Origin: Micromonospora halophytica
GTDB taxonomy: Bacteria; Actinomycetota; Actinomycetes; Mycobacteriales; Micromonosporaceae
Assembly: GCF_900090245.1 (NCBI RefSeq)
Contig: NZ_FMDN01000006.1
Coordinates: 186,001-250,000 of the forward strand
Direction: 5' to 3'
Length of the DNA: 64,000 nt
Shown one piece after another: positions 23,575 through 32,200 of the stretch (positions are counted from its first letter, which is position 1; each line of letters opens with the position of its first letter). Both the position numbers and the translations under genes were made by a program. The notes beneath the pieces are model-generated. The model searched no databases. It was not told the DNA's origin and was given only the letters and a program-made list of their open reading frames with translations.

Positions 23575-24594
23575 CTACCGACCTCCGTCGGCGGACGGCC
23601 CGGGCGGGGCGGCGCCGAGTCCGGCCGGGCCGGGCGCGGCACCGGCAGGGTCGGGCGCGCTGCCGACCCCGGCCGGGCTCGGCGCGGTGCGCGCGCCGTC
23701 CGGTGCGACGAGCCCGGCGACGTCGTTGGCGGCCAGCAGTGCGCTCAGCGCCGGCGCGCTGAGCGTCAGCCCGTGCGGGGCGCCCGGGTCGACGGACAGC
23801 CCCCAGCCCCGGTCCGGCCAGTCGGCCAGCAGGTCGGCGGCGGGTGCCGCGACGAACGGCACGCCGGCGCCGGCGAACGCGGTGAGCGTGTCCGGCGAGG
23901 TGAAGACCGGCAGCAGTGGCTCTCCGCCCGCGCCCAGCACGACGGTCCAGGGGAACTCCCGGTCGGGCGTCGGCTCGCCGGCCAACGGCACGCACACCCC
24001 GCCGGTGAGCAGCACGCCCAGGTAGCCGGGCAGGTCGTGGCGGGCCGCCGCCTCGGCGAGCAGGCCGGTGGCGTCGGCCGTGGCCTCCCGCCCCGCCGGG
24101 GAGCCGGCGTCCGGCCCGGGGTCGTCGTCGGCCCGGTGCCGTCCCCCGGCCGTCCGGTCCGCCCCGCCGCCGGGCGGCACGGCGTCGGCGGGTGAGGTCC
24201 CGCCGTGTCCCGGTGGTGGGTCCGCGACCGGGGTGGCCGCGACGGGGTCGGTGATCGGCTCGCCCGCCGGCAGGACCCGGCAGGCCAGCGCGGCGGGGTC
24301 GGTGGTCAGCACGGCCGCCGCGGTACGGCAGGCGAAGCCGCTCCACCAACGCAGCGCCTCCGGCGTGCGGGGTGTCTCGTACCAGAAGGCGCTGCCGTCC
24401 GGTGTGGCGTGCCAGCCGAGGTCGGCCAACTGCCGCGCGTCGTGCGGCGGGCAGATCCCCCGCACGGTCGCCCGCCGCACCGCCAGGTGCAGGCGGCGGG
24501 TCCCGACGGCGAGTTCGAGGTCGGTGTCGCGGTCGCAGCGGACCAGCGAGTCGTGCAGCCGTGCCACGATCTGCGGCCAGCCCGGGGAGGTCAT
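23575..24594 (-). CDS. SseB-like domain protein
   Basis: This 339-residue protein starts MTSPGWPQIVARLHDSLVRC. It has an N-terminal immunity/chaperone-like domain (RRLHLAVRRATVRGICPPHD, WYETPRTPEALRWWSGFAC). A long Pro/Ala/Gly/Asp linker (about 130-190) follows. The C-terminal SseB-type domain reads LLTGGVCVPLAGEP, LLPVFTSPDTLTAFAG and DRGWGLSVDPGAPHGLTL. The tail is low-complexity Pro/Gly/Ala. SseB-like domains are common in actinobacterial type VII secretion neighbourhoods, but no biochemical role is fixed. The ATG overlaps the YbaB-like stop by four bases. Confidence 0.75.
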   Translation of the reverse strand: MTSPGWPQIVARLHDSLVRCDRDTDLELAVGTRRLHLAVRRATVRGICPPHDARQLADLGWHATPDGSAFWYETPRTPEALRWWSGFACRTAAAVLTTDPAALACRVLPAGEPITDPVAATPVADPPPGHGGTSPADAVPPGGGADRTAGGRHRADDDPGPDAGSPAGREATADATGLLAEAAARHDLPGYLGVLLTGGVCVPLAGEPTPDREFPWTVVLGAGGEPLLPVFTSPDTLTAFAGAGVPFVAAPAADLLADWPDRGWGLSVDPGAPHGLTLSAPALSALLAANDVAGLVAPDGARTAPSPAGVGSAPDPAGAAPGPAGLGAAPPGPSADGGR

Positions 24595-25010
24595 GCCGAC
24601 TGCCCCGGCAGGCGGCGCTCCAACCGTTCCAGTCGGCCCATCGTCTCGTCGAGGCGGCCGAGCGCGGAGAAGTCGCCGGGCGCGCCGAACAGGTCGCCGA
24701 GGCTCGACCCCAGCTTCACGTCCAGCCCCTCGGTGCGCTCCTGGATCTGCTCCGTCGCCGCGGTCCGGGCCTTGCGGTACGCCTGAAGGACCATGTCGGA
24801 CAGTCCCTGGCTGCCGGCGCGCAGGGCGACCGGCTCGAACGTCACGTCGGTCAGCTCTCCGGCCACGTCGACCGTCACCGTGACCAGGCCGGTGTCGTCG
24901 GTCCCGGTCGCACGGAAGGCGGCCAGTTCGTCCTGCAGGCCGGCGAACTGCTGCTCGATGGCGGCCAGCCGGCCGGCGAGCGCGTCGAAAGCGGATGCTG
25001 GATCGGTCAT
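24591..25010 (-). CDS. YbaB/EbfC-like family protein
   Basis: This 139-residue protein has an N-terminal helix (AFDALAGRLAAIEQQFAGLQ). The YbaB-like strand core follows (GLVTVTVDVAGELTDVTFEP), then SDMVLQAYRKARTAATEQIQE. The C-terminal helix is specific to this subgroup. In actinobacteria such proteins often accompany WXG100 and ESX-type genes rather than recR, as here: it is divergent from two WXG100-like genes with 94 bases between. Nucleoid binding is the family expectation; a secretion-associated role is equally likely. Confidence 0.8.
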   Translation of the reverse strand: MTDPASAFDALAGRLAAIEQQFAGLQDELAAFRATGTDDTGLVTVTVDVAGELTDVTFEPVALRAGSQGLSDMVLQAYRKARTAATEQIQERTEGLDVKLGSSLGDLFGAPGDFSALGRLDETMGRLERLERRLPGQSA

Positions 25011-25104
25011 CCCTCGTTCCTCCCCGTCCTGGCGTCGACCGGGGTGGCGGCCGACGGCCGGTGGATCGTATCGTCACTGCGCCGACTGACAGGGGGAAGC
25101 GGCG

Positions 25105-25434
25105 ATGCCGGACATCGAAGTGGACGTGGCGACGGTCCGTCGCCTGCAGGCTGCCGCGGCGGAGGCCGCCGCCGGGCTGGGCGGGCTGCACACCGCCATC
25201 GCGGGGGCCGCGGAGGTGCCCCCCGGTGCGTTCGGTCACCTGCCCTTCGCCAGCGACATCCTGCGCGACAAGTACGCCGAGCAGGTGCGCGGCGGCATGG
25301 AGATGTTCCGTGCCGGGCAGGACGCCTTCGACCGGGTGGGGACCTCGCTCGGGGCCACGGCGGACTCGTACGAGCGCAACGAGCAGCAGATCGACGCCGG
25401 CTTCACCGCGATCCGCTCGGGGCTGGGCCGATGA
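25105..25434 (+). CDS. ESX/EspC-like type VII secretion protein
   Basis: This 109-residue helical protein starts MPDIEVDVATVRRLQAAAAE. It has two long helices separated by a loop (EVPPGAFGHLPFASD) and a C-terminal YERNEQQIDAGFTAI, whose Y-E-R-N-E is a YxxxE-like secretion signal. This is the layout of the ESX-1 EspC / DUF2580 group. GGGGGAAG precedes the ATG. Its stop overlaps the next gene (ATGA), which also has a WXG100-like start, so the two products probably form a heterodimer and are exported together. No ESX core genes are adjacent. Confidence 0.8.
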   Translation: MPDIEVDVATVRRLQAAAAEAAAGLGGLHTAIAGAAEVPPGAFGHLPFASDILRDKYAEQVRGGMEMFRAGQDAFDRVGTSLGATADSYERNEQQIDAGFTAIRSGLGR

Positions 25435-26513
25435 GCGGGCCCGCGGGCAGCGCCGTCGAGCTCTGGAACAACATCGACGGCGCACTGTCCACGGTGGACA
25501 AGGCGGTCGACAGTGTCTGTCGTACCCTCGCCTGGCCGCTGATCCAGCTGGTCGACATGGTCGACGGCGACCCCGAGGTGCTGCGGGCGCACGCGACGCA
25601 GTGGGACGCGGTCGCAGCCCGGGTACGCGAGATCGCGCTCAACCACCGCAGCGTCCGTGAGGCCGAGCGGTCCGGCTGGCGTTCACCGGCGGGCGACGCG
25701 TACGGGCAGCGCCTCGCCGGGACCGAGCAGCAGTTGCTGGACGTGGCAGACCAGTTCACGGCGACCGCGGAGTACCTCCGGGGGGTCGCCGACGGGTTGC
25801 AGATCACCCACGAGGTGCTGGTCGACATCTGCGTCGAGTTCGTCAACTTCCTGCTGGTCACCCTGATCACCGCGTTGCTGATGGCGCCGTTCACGGCCGG
25901 CGCGTCCTGGGCCACCGGCATGGCGGTCACCGCCACCCGCTTCATGATCACTCTGGCCCGGGCCGTGAAGGCCATCCGGCCGCTGGCGACCCACCTGCCG
26001 AAGGTGGTCCGGCTGCTGGAGCGGATCATCCTCAAGCTGGAGAAGATCATCACCCAGCTGCAGAAGCTGGGCCGGCACCTGAACAAGCTCGCGGACAAGC
26101 AGAAGGCCCTGATGAAGGGCCAGAAGTACGCCGACAAGCGGGCTGCCGCCGGCAAGGCGGACAAGTGGTACCACAAGGTTACCGACCCGGCGAAGGGCAC
26201 CTTCAAGCTCGGCAAGTCCGGCTCGCCGTTCGACATGGGCATGTTCGACCGGATGGGCGCGCTGCGCAACAACGGCCTCGTCGACGGCGGCAAGATCATC
26301 GCCCGGGACTGGGCGACCAACCTGCCCTGGAACATCCCCAACACCGTCATCCACGGCGTCACCTGGGGCACCGTCGCGATCGGCACCGGGCTGTCCGTGC
26401 CCGGCTCCGAGCAGGTCGGCGACCAGGTGCAGGAGGCCGTGCAGAGCGGGGCCGACTGGATCGACCAGAACGTCTTCGGGCAGCCGCCCGCCGGGCAACC
26501 GGCGGGCCGGTAG
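25431..26513 (+). CDS. WXG100-like domain protein with long C-terminal extension (putative T7SS substrate)
   Basis: This 360-residue protein has a WXG100-like head (about residues 10-120) with the motif SGWRSPAGDAYGQRL, where W-R-S stands in the W-x-G position. A hydrophobic stretch follows (about 135-190: LLVTLITALLMAPFTAG, WATGMAVTATRFMI), then a Lys/Leu-rich helical segment. The C-terminus (SGSPFDMGMFDRMGALRNNG, then NLPWNIPNTVIHGVTWGT) has no recognised toxin motif. It resembles LXG/ESX effectors in plan: secretion head, transmembrane-like middle, variable tail. It is coupled to the EspC-like gene by a four-base overlap. Confidence 0.75.
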   Translation: MSGPAGSAVELWNNIDGALSTVDKAVDSVCRTLAWPLIQLVDMVDGDPEVLRAHATQWDAVAARVREIALNHRSVREAERSGWRSPAGDAYGQRLAGTEQQLLDVADQFTATAEYLRGVADGLQITHEVLVDICVEFVNFLLVTLITALLMAPFTAGASWATGMAVTATRFMITLARAVKAIRPLATHLPKVVRLLERIILKLEKIITQLQKLGRHLNKLADKQKALMKGQKYADKRAAAGKADKWYHKVTDPAKGTFKLGKSGSPFDMGMFDRMGALRNNGLVDGGKIIARDWATNLPWNIPNTVIHGVTWGTVAIGTGLSVPGSEQVGDQVQEAVQSGADWIDQNVFGQPPAGQPAGR

Positions 26514-26739
26514 CCGTCCGGGCCGTCCCGGCGGGGGATCATCCGATCGGGATCGCCGGTGTCGGCGAGGGGCCGCTCCACCGCGGGCACCGGCACGGTC
26601 GCGGCGGGCACGGACACGAGCACGCGCCGCGCTCGCCCGGCGGTGGGTCCGGCTCGACCGGGTCGGCCACAATGTCCTCGGACCACCCACCGGGCCCGGC
26701 CACCGGCGCGCAGGCGACCGCCATGACGGAGAGGACGAC

Positions 26740-27636
26740 ATGACCGGAGCGTGGAACCGGATCACCCGGCTGACCGGCTCGGTGGTGGGTCAGGCGCGCA
26801 GCGTCCGCGACAAGGCCCGGGAGCTGCGCGAGGAATTCCGCGGCACCGACGAGCCGGAGCGGCTGCTGGTGGCGCCCCTGGTGCCCGGCCAGCAGGTCCG
26901 CTACGTCAGCCAGTTCGGCTTCTACAGCGACGAGTACCACAAGATGGGCGCGCAGTTCGCCGACCAGGTGGGCGACGCCCTCGCCGACTCGTTCGACCCC
27001 CGGGTGCTGTTCGGGCTGCTGAACATCGTCAACCCGGTCGCCTGGGTCGACGCGGTGATCACCCCGGTGCGGATCGCCGCCGGTGTGCTCACCCTGCCCG
27101 CCAAGGCGGTGGTGGCAGGCGGGACGGATGCCGGGCGGGTACGGGACGGGCAGCTCGTGCCGCCGAGGCGGCCGCTGCCGCTCACCGGAGAGCAGGAGGC
27201 GTTCCGGGCCCTGTTCGGCTTCGACGCGTACGAGCCGCTCGCCGACCAGCTCGCCGAGTTCACCTACCACTACCGGTACGCGTTCAGCGGCGACCTGACC
27301 AGCCTCGCCGGCGGCATGCTGCTGTTCCTGGCCCGGTTCACCGACACCCCGGTCGCGGTCACCGACACCCACCTGCACGTGCTGGAGCTGCCCGAGCGTC
27401 CCGCCCCGGGCCAGCCGGACGGGCGTCGGCCCCGGCTGTTGTGGAGCGTCGAGCGGCGCCGCCTGGCCCGGATCGACTTCGACTACGGCCCCACCCGGCT
27501 GCTGCAGTTCCCGGCGACGATCGTCTTCGACGACGGCTCCTGGATCCACGTGGTGAACCCGACCACCAGGGACGACCAGAACCGCTTCCTCCAGGCGTTG
27601 GAGGGCGTCCCCGGCAAGCGGCCCGCCGGCCGCTGA
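26740..27636 (+). CDS. hypothetical protein beside the WXG100-like genes
   Basis: This 298-residue protein starts MTGAWNRITRLTGSVVGQAR. The N-terminal 40 residues are basic and helical, then come VLFGLLNIVNPVAWVDAVIT and a hydrophobic VLTLPAKAVVAG. The C-terminal half is beta-rich (VAVTDTHLHVLELPE, RLLQFPATIVFDDGSWIHVV), like a PH-type or GRAM-like fold, though that assignment is weak. It ends 4 bases before the convergent aldo/keto reductase stop. The 226 bases upstream hold no other gene. It may belong with the putative secretion substrates. Confidence 0.7.
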   Translation: MTGAWNRITRLTGSVVGQARSVRDKARELREEFRGTDEPERLLVAPLVPGQQVRYVSQFGFYSDEYHKMGAQFADQVGDALADSFDPRVLFGLLNIVNPVAWVDAVITPVRIAAGVLTLPAKAVVAGGTDAGRVRDGQLVPPRRPLPLTGEQEAFRALFGFDAYEPLADQLAEFTYHYRYAFSGDLTSLAGGMLLFLARFTDTPVAVTDTHLHVLELPERPAPGQPDGRRPRLLWSVERRRLARIDFDYGPTRLLQFPATIVFDDGSWIHVVNPTTRDDQNRFLQALEGVPGKRPAGR

Positions 27637-27640
27637 GCGC

Positions 27641-28612
27641 TCAGCCGTCCCGCTCGGGGTAGCCCACCGGCACGGCGGAGACGTCGTCCAGCGCGGTGGT
27701 GATCTCCTCCGGCAGGGTCATTCGTTCCACCTGCAACGCGCCGAGCAGTTGACCCACCGTGCGCGCGCCCAGGATCGGCGCGGTCACCCCGGGCCGGTCC
27801 CGGATCCAGGCCAGCGCCACCTCCAGCGGTGAGACGCCCAGCCCGCCGGCCGCGATGGCGACCGCCTCCACGATGCTGGAGCAGCGCGGTTCCAGGTAGG
27901 TGGTGACGAAGCGTTCGAAGTGCGCCGAGGCGGCCCGGGAGTCCGCGGGCCGCCCGTTGCGGTACTTGCCGGTGAGCACCCCCCGGCCCAGCGGCGACCA
28001 GGGCAGCACGCCCAGCCCGAGCGCCGCGCACGCCGGCAGCACCTCCCGCTCCACGCCCCGCTCCAGCAGCGAGTACTCCACCTGTGCGGCGACCACCGGA
28101 GCCCGCCCCGGCCAGGCGGCCTGCCAGGCGGCGGCGCGGGCGGTCTGCCAGCCGGAGAAGTTCGACACGCCGACGTAGCGGACCCGGCCGCTGGCCACCG
28201 CGTGATCCAGCGCCGCCAGGGTCTCCTCCAGCGGGGTGTCCGGGTCGTACCCGTGCACCTGCCACAGGTCGACGTGGTCGGTGCCCAGCCGGCGCAGCGA
28301 CGCGTCGAGGGTGCGCAGCAGGTGGCCCCGGGAGCCGTCGCGCCGCCGTCCGCTGCCCGGCCGCAGGCCCGCCTTGGTGGCGATGAGCACCTCGTCGCGG
28401 GGGACGAGAGCACCGAGCAGCGAGCCGAGCACCGACTCGGCGTCGCCGTCGCCGAAGACGTCGGCGGTGTCGACCAGGTTGCCGCCCGCGTCGAGGTAAC
28501 TCTTCAGCTGGGCGGCCGCGTCGTCGGCATCGGTGTCCCGACCCCAGGTCATGGTGCCGAGCGCGAGCCGGGAAACCGCCAGCCCGCTTCGGCCGAGCGG
28601 TCGCTGTTGCAT
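27641..28612 (-). CDS. aldo/keto reductase
   Basis: This 323-residue NADPH-type reductase has the AKR TIM-barrel signatures: LGTMTWGRDTDADDA, then LVDTADVFGDGDAES with the catalytic Asp and Tyr-loop region (Phe replaces the usual Tyr in ADVFG), IATKAG with the catalytic Lys, and VDLWQVHGYD with the catalytic His. VSNFSGWQTARA and LPWSPLGRGVLTGKY complete the match. The Tyr-to-Phe change at the catalytic position deserves note, though the next turn could compensate. Soluble, substrate unknown. It is divergent from the LLM oxidoreductase gene with 197 bases between. Confidence 0.9.
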   Translation of the reverse strand: MQQRPLGRSGLAVSRLALGTMTWGRDTDADDAAAQLKSYLDAGGNLVDTADVFGDGDAESVLGSLLGALVPRDEVLIATKAGLRPGSGRRRDGSRGHLLRTLDASLRRLGTDHVDLWQVHGYDPDTPLEETLAALDHAVASGRVRYVGVSNFSGWQTARAAAWQAAWPGRAPVVAAQVEYSLLERGVEREVLPACAALGLGVLPWSPLGRGVLTGKYRNGRPADSRAASAHFERFVTTYLEPRCSSIVEAVAIAAGGLGVSPLEVALAWIRDRPGVTAPILGARTVGQLLGALQVERMTLPEEITTALDDVSAVPVGYPERDG

Positions 28613-28809
28613 GGGTGAACCTTATTTCGAACCCGGCGTCACGGATATCCTCGCTCCCGTCATGTCTGGCCCCTGCGTCGCCGATCCGACCGTCGGCGGG
28701 GTCCGTGCCGGTCGTCGACCGCCCGCACGGGTGGGGTGAGCCGGTGATCGGGGCCACCTCCGCCATTGCGTACCCTGGTGCGACCTGTGCTGCGGATGGG
28801 GGAGGACCA

Positions 28810-29862
28810 GTGCGACTCGGGCTCAGCCTCGGATATCAGACGGCGTGGAGCACACCCGCCGACCACCTCGCGCTCGCCCAGGAGGCGGACCGGCTCGGCT
28901 ACTCGGTGGTGTGGGCCGCCGAGGCCTACGGCTCCGACTCGCCGAGCATGCTGGCCTGGATGGCCGGCCAGACCGAGCGGATCGACGTGGGCAGCGCGGT
29001 GATGCAGATCCCCGCCCGGACCCCGGCGATGACCGCGATGACCGCGGCCACCATCGACGCGCTCTCCGGCGGCCGGTTCCGGCTCGGCCTGGGCGTCTCC
29101 GGTCCTCAGGTCTCCGAGGGCTGGCACGGCGTACGCTTCGCCAAGCCGCTCGCGCGGACCCGGGAGTACGTCGACATCGTGAAGCTCGCGGTGGCCCGCA
29201 AGGAGGTCGCCTACGACGGCGAGCACTACACCCTGCCGCTGCCCGACGGGCCGGGCAAGGCGCTGCGGCTGGGTTTCCACCCGCCGCGCGAGCACATCCC
29301 GATCTACCTGGCCGCCGTCGGCCCGAAGAACCTCGAACTGGCCGGCGAGATCGCCGACGGCTGGCTCGCCGTCTTCTACGCTCCCGAGTTCGCCGAGGAG
29401 CAGCTCGCCTCGGTCAGCGCCGGCCGGGCGAAGGCCGGCAAGGAGCTGGCCGGCTTCGACGTCGTCCCCTCGGTGCCGGTGGTGGTCGGCGACGACATCG
29501 CCTCCTGCGCGGAGCTGGTCCGGTGGTACGCCGCCCTCTACGTCGGCGGCATGGGCAGCCGGCAGCAGAACTTCTACAACCAGCTCGCCACCCGGATGGG
29601 CTACGGCGACGCGGCCCGCGAGGTGCAGGACCTCTACCTGGCCAAGCGGCAGCGTGACGCCGCCGCGGCGGTGCCGATGGAGTTCATCGACCGCACCTCG
29701 CTGCTCGGCCCGAAGGAGCGTATCGCCGAGCGGATGCGGGAGTACGCCGCCGCCGGGGTGACCACCCTGTCGGTGACCCTCTTCGTGGCCGACCGGGACA
29801 GCGGCGTGCAGACCCTGCGTACCGTGGCCGAGGCCCTCGACCTCTCCGGGGTCGGCGAGTGA
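28810..29862 (+). CDS. LLM-class F420-dependent oxidoreductase
   Basis: This 350-residue luciferase-like monooxygenase-fold enzyme starts [20 protein letters not shown] and includes the barrel motifs [50 protein letters not shown] and [20 protein letters not shown]. These fit the F420-using actinobacterial branch rather than FMN luciferases. GGAGGA precedes the GTG. The stop overlaps the uppP GTG (GTGA), so the two are co-translated although functionally unrelated. Substrate unknown. Confidence 0.9.
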   Translation: MRLGLSLGYQTAWSTPADHLALAQEADRLGYSVVWAAEAYGSDSPSMLAWMAGQTERIDVGSAVMQIPARTPAMTAMTAATIDALSGGRFRLGLGVSGPQVSEGWHGVRFAKPLARTREYVDIVKLAVARKEVAYDGEHYTLPLPDGPGKALRLGFHPPREHIPIYLAAVGPKNLELAGEIADGWLAVFYAPEFAEEQLASVSAGRAKAGKELAGFDVVPSVPVVVGDDIASCAELVRWYAALYVGGMGSRQQNFYNQLATRMGYGDAAREVQDLYLAKRQRDAAAAVPMEFIDRTSLLGPKERIAERMREYAAAGVTTLSVTLFVADRDSGVQTLRTVAEALDLSGVGE

Positions 29863-30695
29863 CCTGGGTCGAAGCCATCGTCCTGGGCATCGTCCAGGGA
29901 CTCACCGAGTTCCTGCCGGTCAGCTCGTCGGGACACCTGCGGATCACCTCCGCGATCTTCTTCGACCGGGACGCCGGCGCCTCCTTCACCGCGGTCACCC
30001 AGCTGGGTACCGAGGCGGCGGTGCTGATCTACTTCGCCAAGGACATCTGGCGGATCACCCGGACCTGGCTGGTCGGCCTGCGGGACCGCTCGGTGCGCGC
30101 CAGCCTCGACTACCGGATGGGCTGGTACGTCATCGTCGGCTCGATCCCGATCGGGCTGTTCGGGTTCCTCTTCAAGGACCAGATCCGGGAGACCGCCCGC
30201 AACCTGTGGGTGGTCGCCACCACGCTGATCGTCTTCGCCTTCGTGCTGGCCTTCGCCGAGTACTGGGGCCGGCAGACCCGCACGCTGGAGAACTTCCGGA
30301 TGCGCGACGGCGTCGTGATGGGCTTCGCCCAGGCGATGGCGCTGATCCCGGGGGTGTCCCGCTCCGGCGGCACGCTCACCGCCGGCCTGCTGCTCAACCT
30401 GACCCGGGAGGCGGCGGCGCGGTACTCCTTCCTGCTGGCCATCCCGGCGGTGGTGATGTCGGGGATCTTCAGCGTCGGTGACGTGTTCGAACCGGCCGCG
30501 CCGGGCACCTCGGTGCCGACCGTGGCGCAGATGGTGGTGGCCACCGTGATCGCCTTCGCGATCGGCTACGCGGCCATCGCCTGGCTGCTGCGCTACGTCG
30601 CCCACCACACCCTGTACGTCTTCGTGCTCTACCGGGTGGCGCTCGGCACGCTGGTGCTCGCGCTGCTGCTCACCGGCACGATCAGCGCCACCTGA
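29859..30695 (+). CDS. uppP: undecaprenyl-diphosphatase
   Basis: This 278-residue polytopic membrane enzyme dephosphorylates undecaprenyl diphosphate to recycle the lipid carrier for cell-wall synthesis. Two family signatures are complete: [18 protein letters not shown] (residues about 10-27, with the catalytic Glu and Ser) and [16 protein letters not shown] (about 160-175, with the catalytic Arg). About eight hydrophobic helices are evident. Length matches BacA/UppP. The GTG start overlaps the upstream stop by four bases. Its presence can raise bacitracin tolerance in other bacteria; that is family knowledge. A 14-bp hairpin follows. Confidence 0.95.
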   Translation: MTWVEAIVLGIVQGLTEFLPVSSSGHLRITSAIFFDRDAGASFTAVTQLGTEAAVLIYFAKDIWRITRTWLVGLRDRSVRASLDYRMGWYVIVGSIPIGLFGFLFKDQIRETARNLWVVATTLIVFAFVLAFAEYWGRQTRTLENFRMRDGVVMGFAQAMALIPGVSRSGGTLTAGLLLNLTREAAARYSFLLAIPAVVMSGIFSVGDVFEPAAPGTSVPTVAQMVVATVIAFAIGYAAIAWLLRYVAHHTLYVFVLYRVALGTLVLALLLTGTISAT

Positions 30696-30736
30696 GCCAG
30701 CCGCCCGGCGTCGGTACGCCGGGTGGACGCGACATC

Positions 30737-30779
30737 GCCGGCGGCCCCCGACACCACCTGTGTGCCGGGGGCCGCCGGC
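30737..30779 (+). terminator. hairpin after uppP
   Basis: GCCGGCGGCCCCCG and CGGGGGCCGCCGGC form a perfect 14-bp stem with a 15-base loop, ending 28 bases before the next gene. Confidence 0.7.
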
Positions 30780-30807
30780 TGTCCGGGCCGCCCGTAGGGT
30801 GGACGGC

Positions 30808-31512
30808 GTGGCGACCCTTCTGCTTCTGCGACACGGCCGGACGACGGCGAACGCCGACGGCGGGCTGGCCGGCCGCCAGCCGGTCGAGCTCGACGACACC
30901 GGCCGTGCCCAGGCCGCCGCCGTCGGCGAGCGGCTGCGCGGGCTGCCGTTGGCGACGGTGGTCACCAGCCCGCTGATCCGCTGCCGGCAGACCCTGGAGC
31001 TGGCGCTGCCGCAGGCCGCGCCGGTGGTCGAGGAGGGGCTGATCGAGTGCGGCTACGGCGCCTGGGAGGGGCAGCCGCTGAAGAAGCTGGCCAAGGAGCC
31101 GCTCTGGCCGGTCGTGCAGCAGCACCCCAGCGCCGTGGTCTTCCCGGCGGGGGAGTCGATGGCCGCGATGGCCGCCCGGGCGGTCGCCGCGGTGCGCACC
31201 TGGGACGCCCGGGTGACCGCCGAGCACGGCCCCGAGGCGGTCTGGCTGGCGTGCAGCCACGGCGATGTGATCAAGGCCATCGTGGCGGACGCGCTCGGCG
31301 TACACCTGGATCTGTTCCAGCGCATCGTCGCCGACCCGGCGTCGGTCACCGCGATCCGCTACACCCCGCTGCGCCCCTTCCTGGTCCGGCTCAACGACAC
31401 CGGCGGTGACCTGGCCGCGCTGGTGCCGCCGCCGCCGAAGCGGCGCCGGCGGGCCAGTCGGCGGGCCGACTCCGACGCCGCCGTGGGTGGCGGCGCGGGG
31501 GCCGCCGGCTGA
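30808..31512 (+). CDS. histidine phosphatase (MSMEG_4193 family)
   Basis: This 234-residue protein has the catalytic RHG motif at the N-terminus (LLLLRHGRTTANADGGLAG), the second Arg in SPLIRCRQT, and the distal catalytic His in WLACSHGDVIKAIVAD. The middle matches MSMEG_4193-type phosphatases (LIECGYGAWEGQPLKKLAKE). The C-terminal 40 residues are Arg/Ala/Gly-rich and probably disordered. GTG start, no signal peptide. It begins the conserved actinobacterial run leading to mshC; a role in mycothiol metabolism is suggested by that order only. Confidence 0.9.
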   Translation: MATLLLLRHGRTTANADGGLAGRQPVELDDTGRAQAAAVGERLRGLPLATVVTSPLIRCRQTLELALPQAAPVVEEGLIECGYGAWEGQPLKKLAKEPLWPVVQQHPSAVVFPAGESMAAMAARAVAAVRTWDARVTAEHGPEAVWLACSHGDVIKAIVADALGVHLDLFQRIVADPASVTAIRYTPLRPFLVRLNDTGGDLAALVPPPPKRRRRASRRADSDAAVGGGAGAAG

Positions 31513-31624
31513 GCGGCGCCGCCACGCCGGGGGCGTTCGCGCGCCGCCCGCGGCGTTTCGCCCTCGGCTGAACCACCCTCGGTGCGGTACGCGACGCTTC
31601 CGCCCGCCGGATAGGGTCGTGGGC

Positions 31625-32200
31625 ATGACCCACCAGGTGCACGCCTTCGAGCCGCCGGAGCGGTTCGTCGCCGGGACCGTCGGGCCGCCGGGGGAGCGCA
31701 CGTTCTTCCTGCAGGCGCGCGGCGGCGGCCGGCTGGTCAGCGTCGCGCTGGAGAAGGTGCAGGTGTCCCTGCTCGCCGAGAAGCTGGAGGAGCTGCTCGC
31801 CGAGGCCCAGCGCCGCTTCGGTGTCCAGCTGCCCGAGGCGTCGGCCGCGCTCGGTGACAACGACCCGCTGGACACCCCGGTCGACGAGGAGTTCCGGGTC
31901 GGCACCCTCGGCCTGGCCTTCGACGTCGACAGCGCGACCGTGGTGATCGAGGCGATCGCCGCCGGTGAGACGGAGGTCGAGGTCGAGCTCGGCGGCGACG
32001 ACGAGGACGACGAGGACGACGAGGAGCCGGACGAGGATCTCGACCGGCTCCGGGTGCGGCTGACCCCCGAGGCGACCCGTGAGTTCATCGAGCGGGCCCG
32101 CCGGGTGGTCAACGCCGGTCGGCCACCCTGCCCGCTCTGCGGGCAGCCACTCGACCCCGCCGGTCACCTCTGCCCGCGGCACAACGGCTACCACCGGTGA
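31625..32200 (+). CDS. DUF3090 family protein
   Basis: This 191-residue protein shows the DUF3090 pattern: HQVHAFEPPERFVAGTVG, GERTFFLQARGGGRLVSVAL and EKVQVSLLAEKLEELLAE. An acidic insert follows (about 120-138, a long Asp/Glu run). A C-terminal zinc-ribbon-like motif then reads CPLCGQPLDPAGHLCPRHNG. Function unknown. It is almost always found between the phosphatase and SCO1664-type genes in actinobacteria, as here. Its stop overlaps the next GTG (GTGA). Confidence 0.9.
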   Translation: MTHQVHAFEPPERFVAGTVGPPGERTFFLQARGGGRLVSVALEKVQVSLLAEKLEELLAEAQRRFGVQLPEASAALGDNDPLDTPVDEEFRVGTLGLAFDVDSATVVIEAIAAGETEVEVELGGDDEDDEDDEEPDEDLDRLRVRLTPEATREFIERARRVVNAGRPPCPLCGQPLDPAGHLCPRHNGYHR

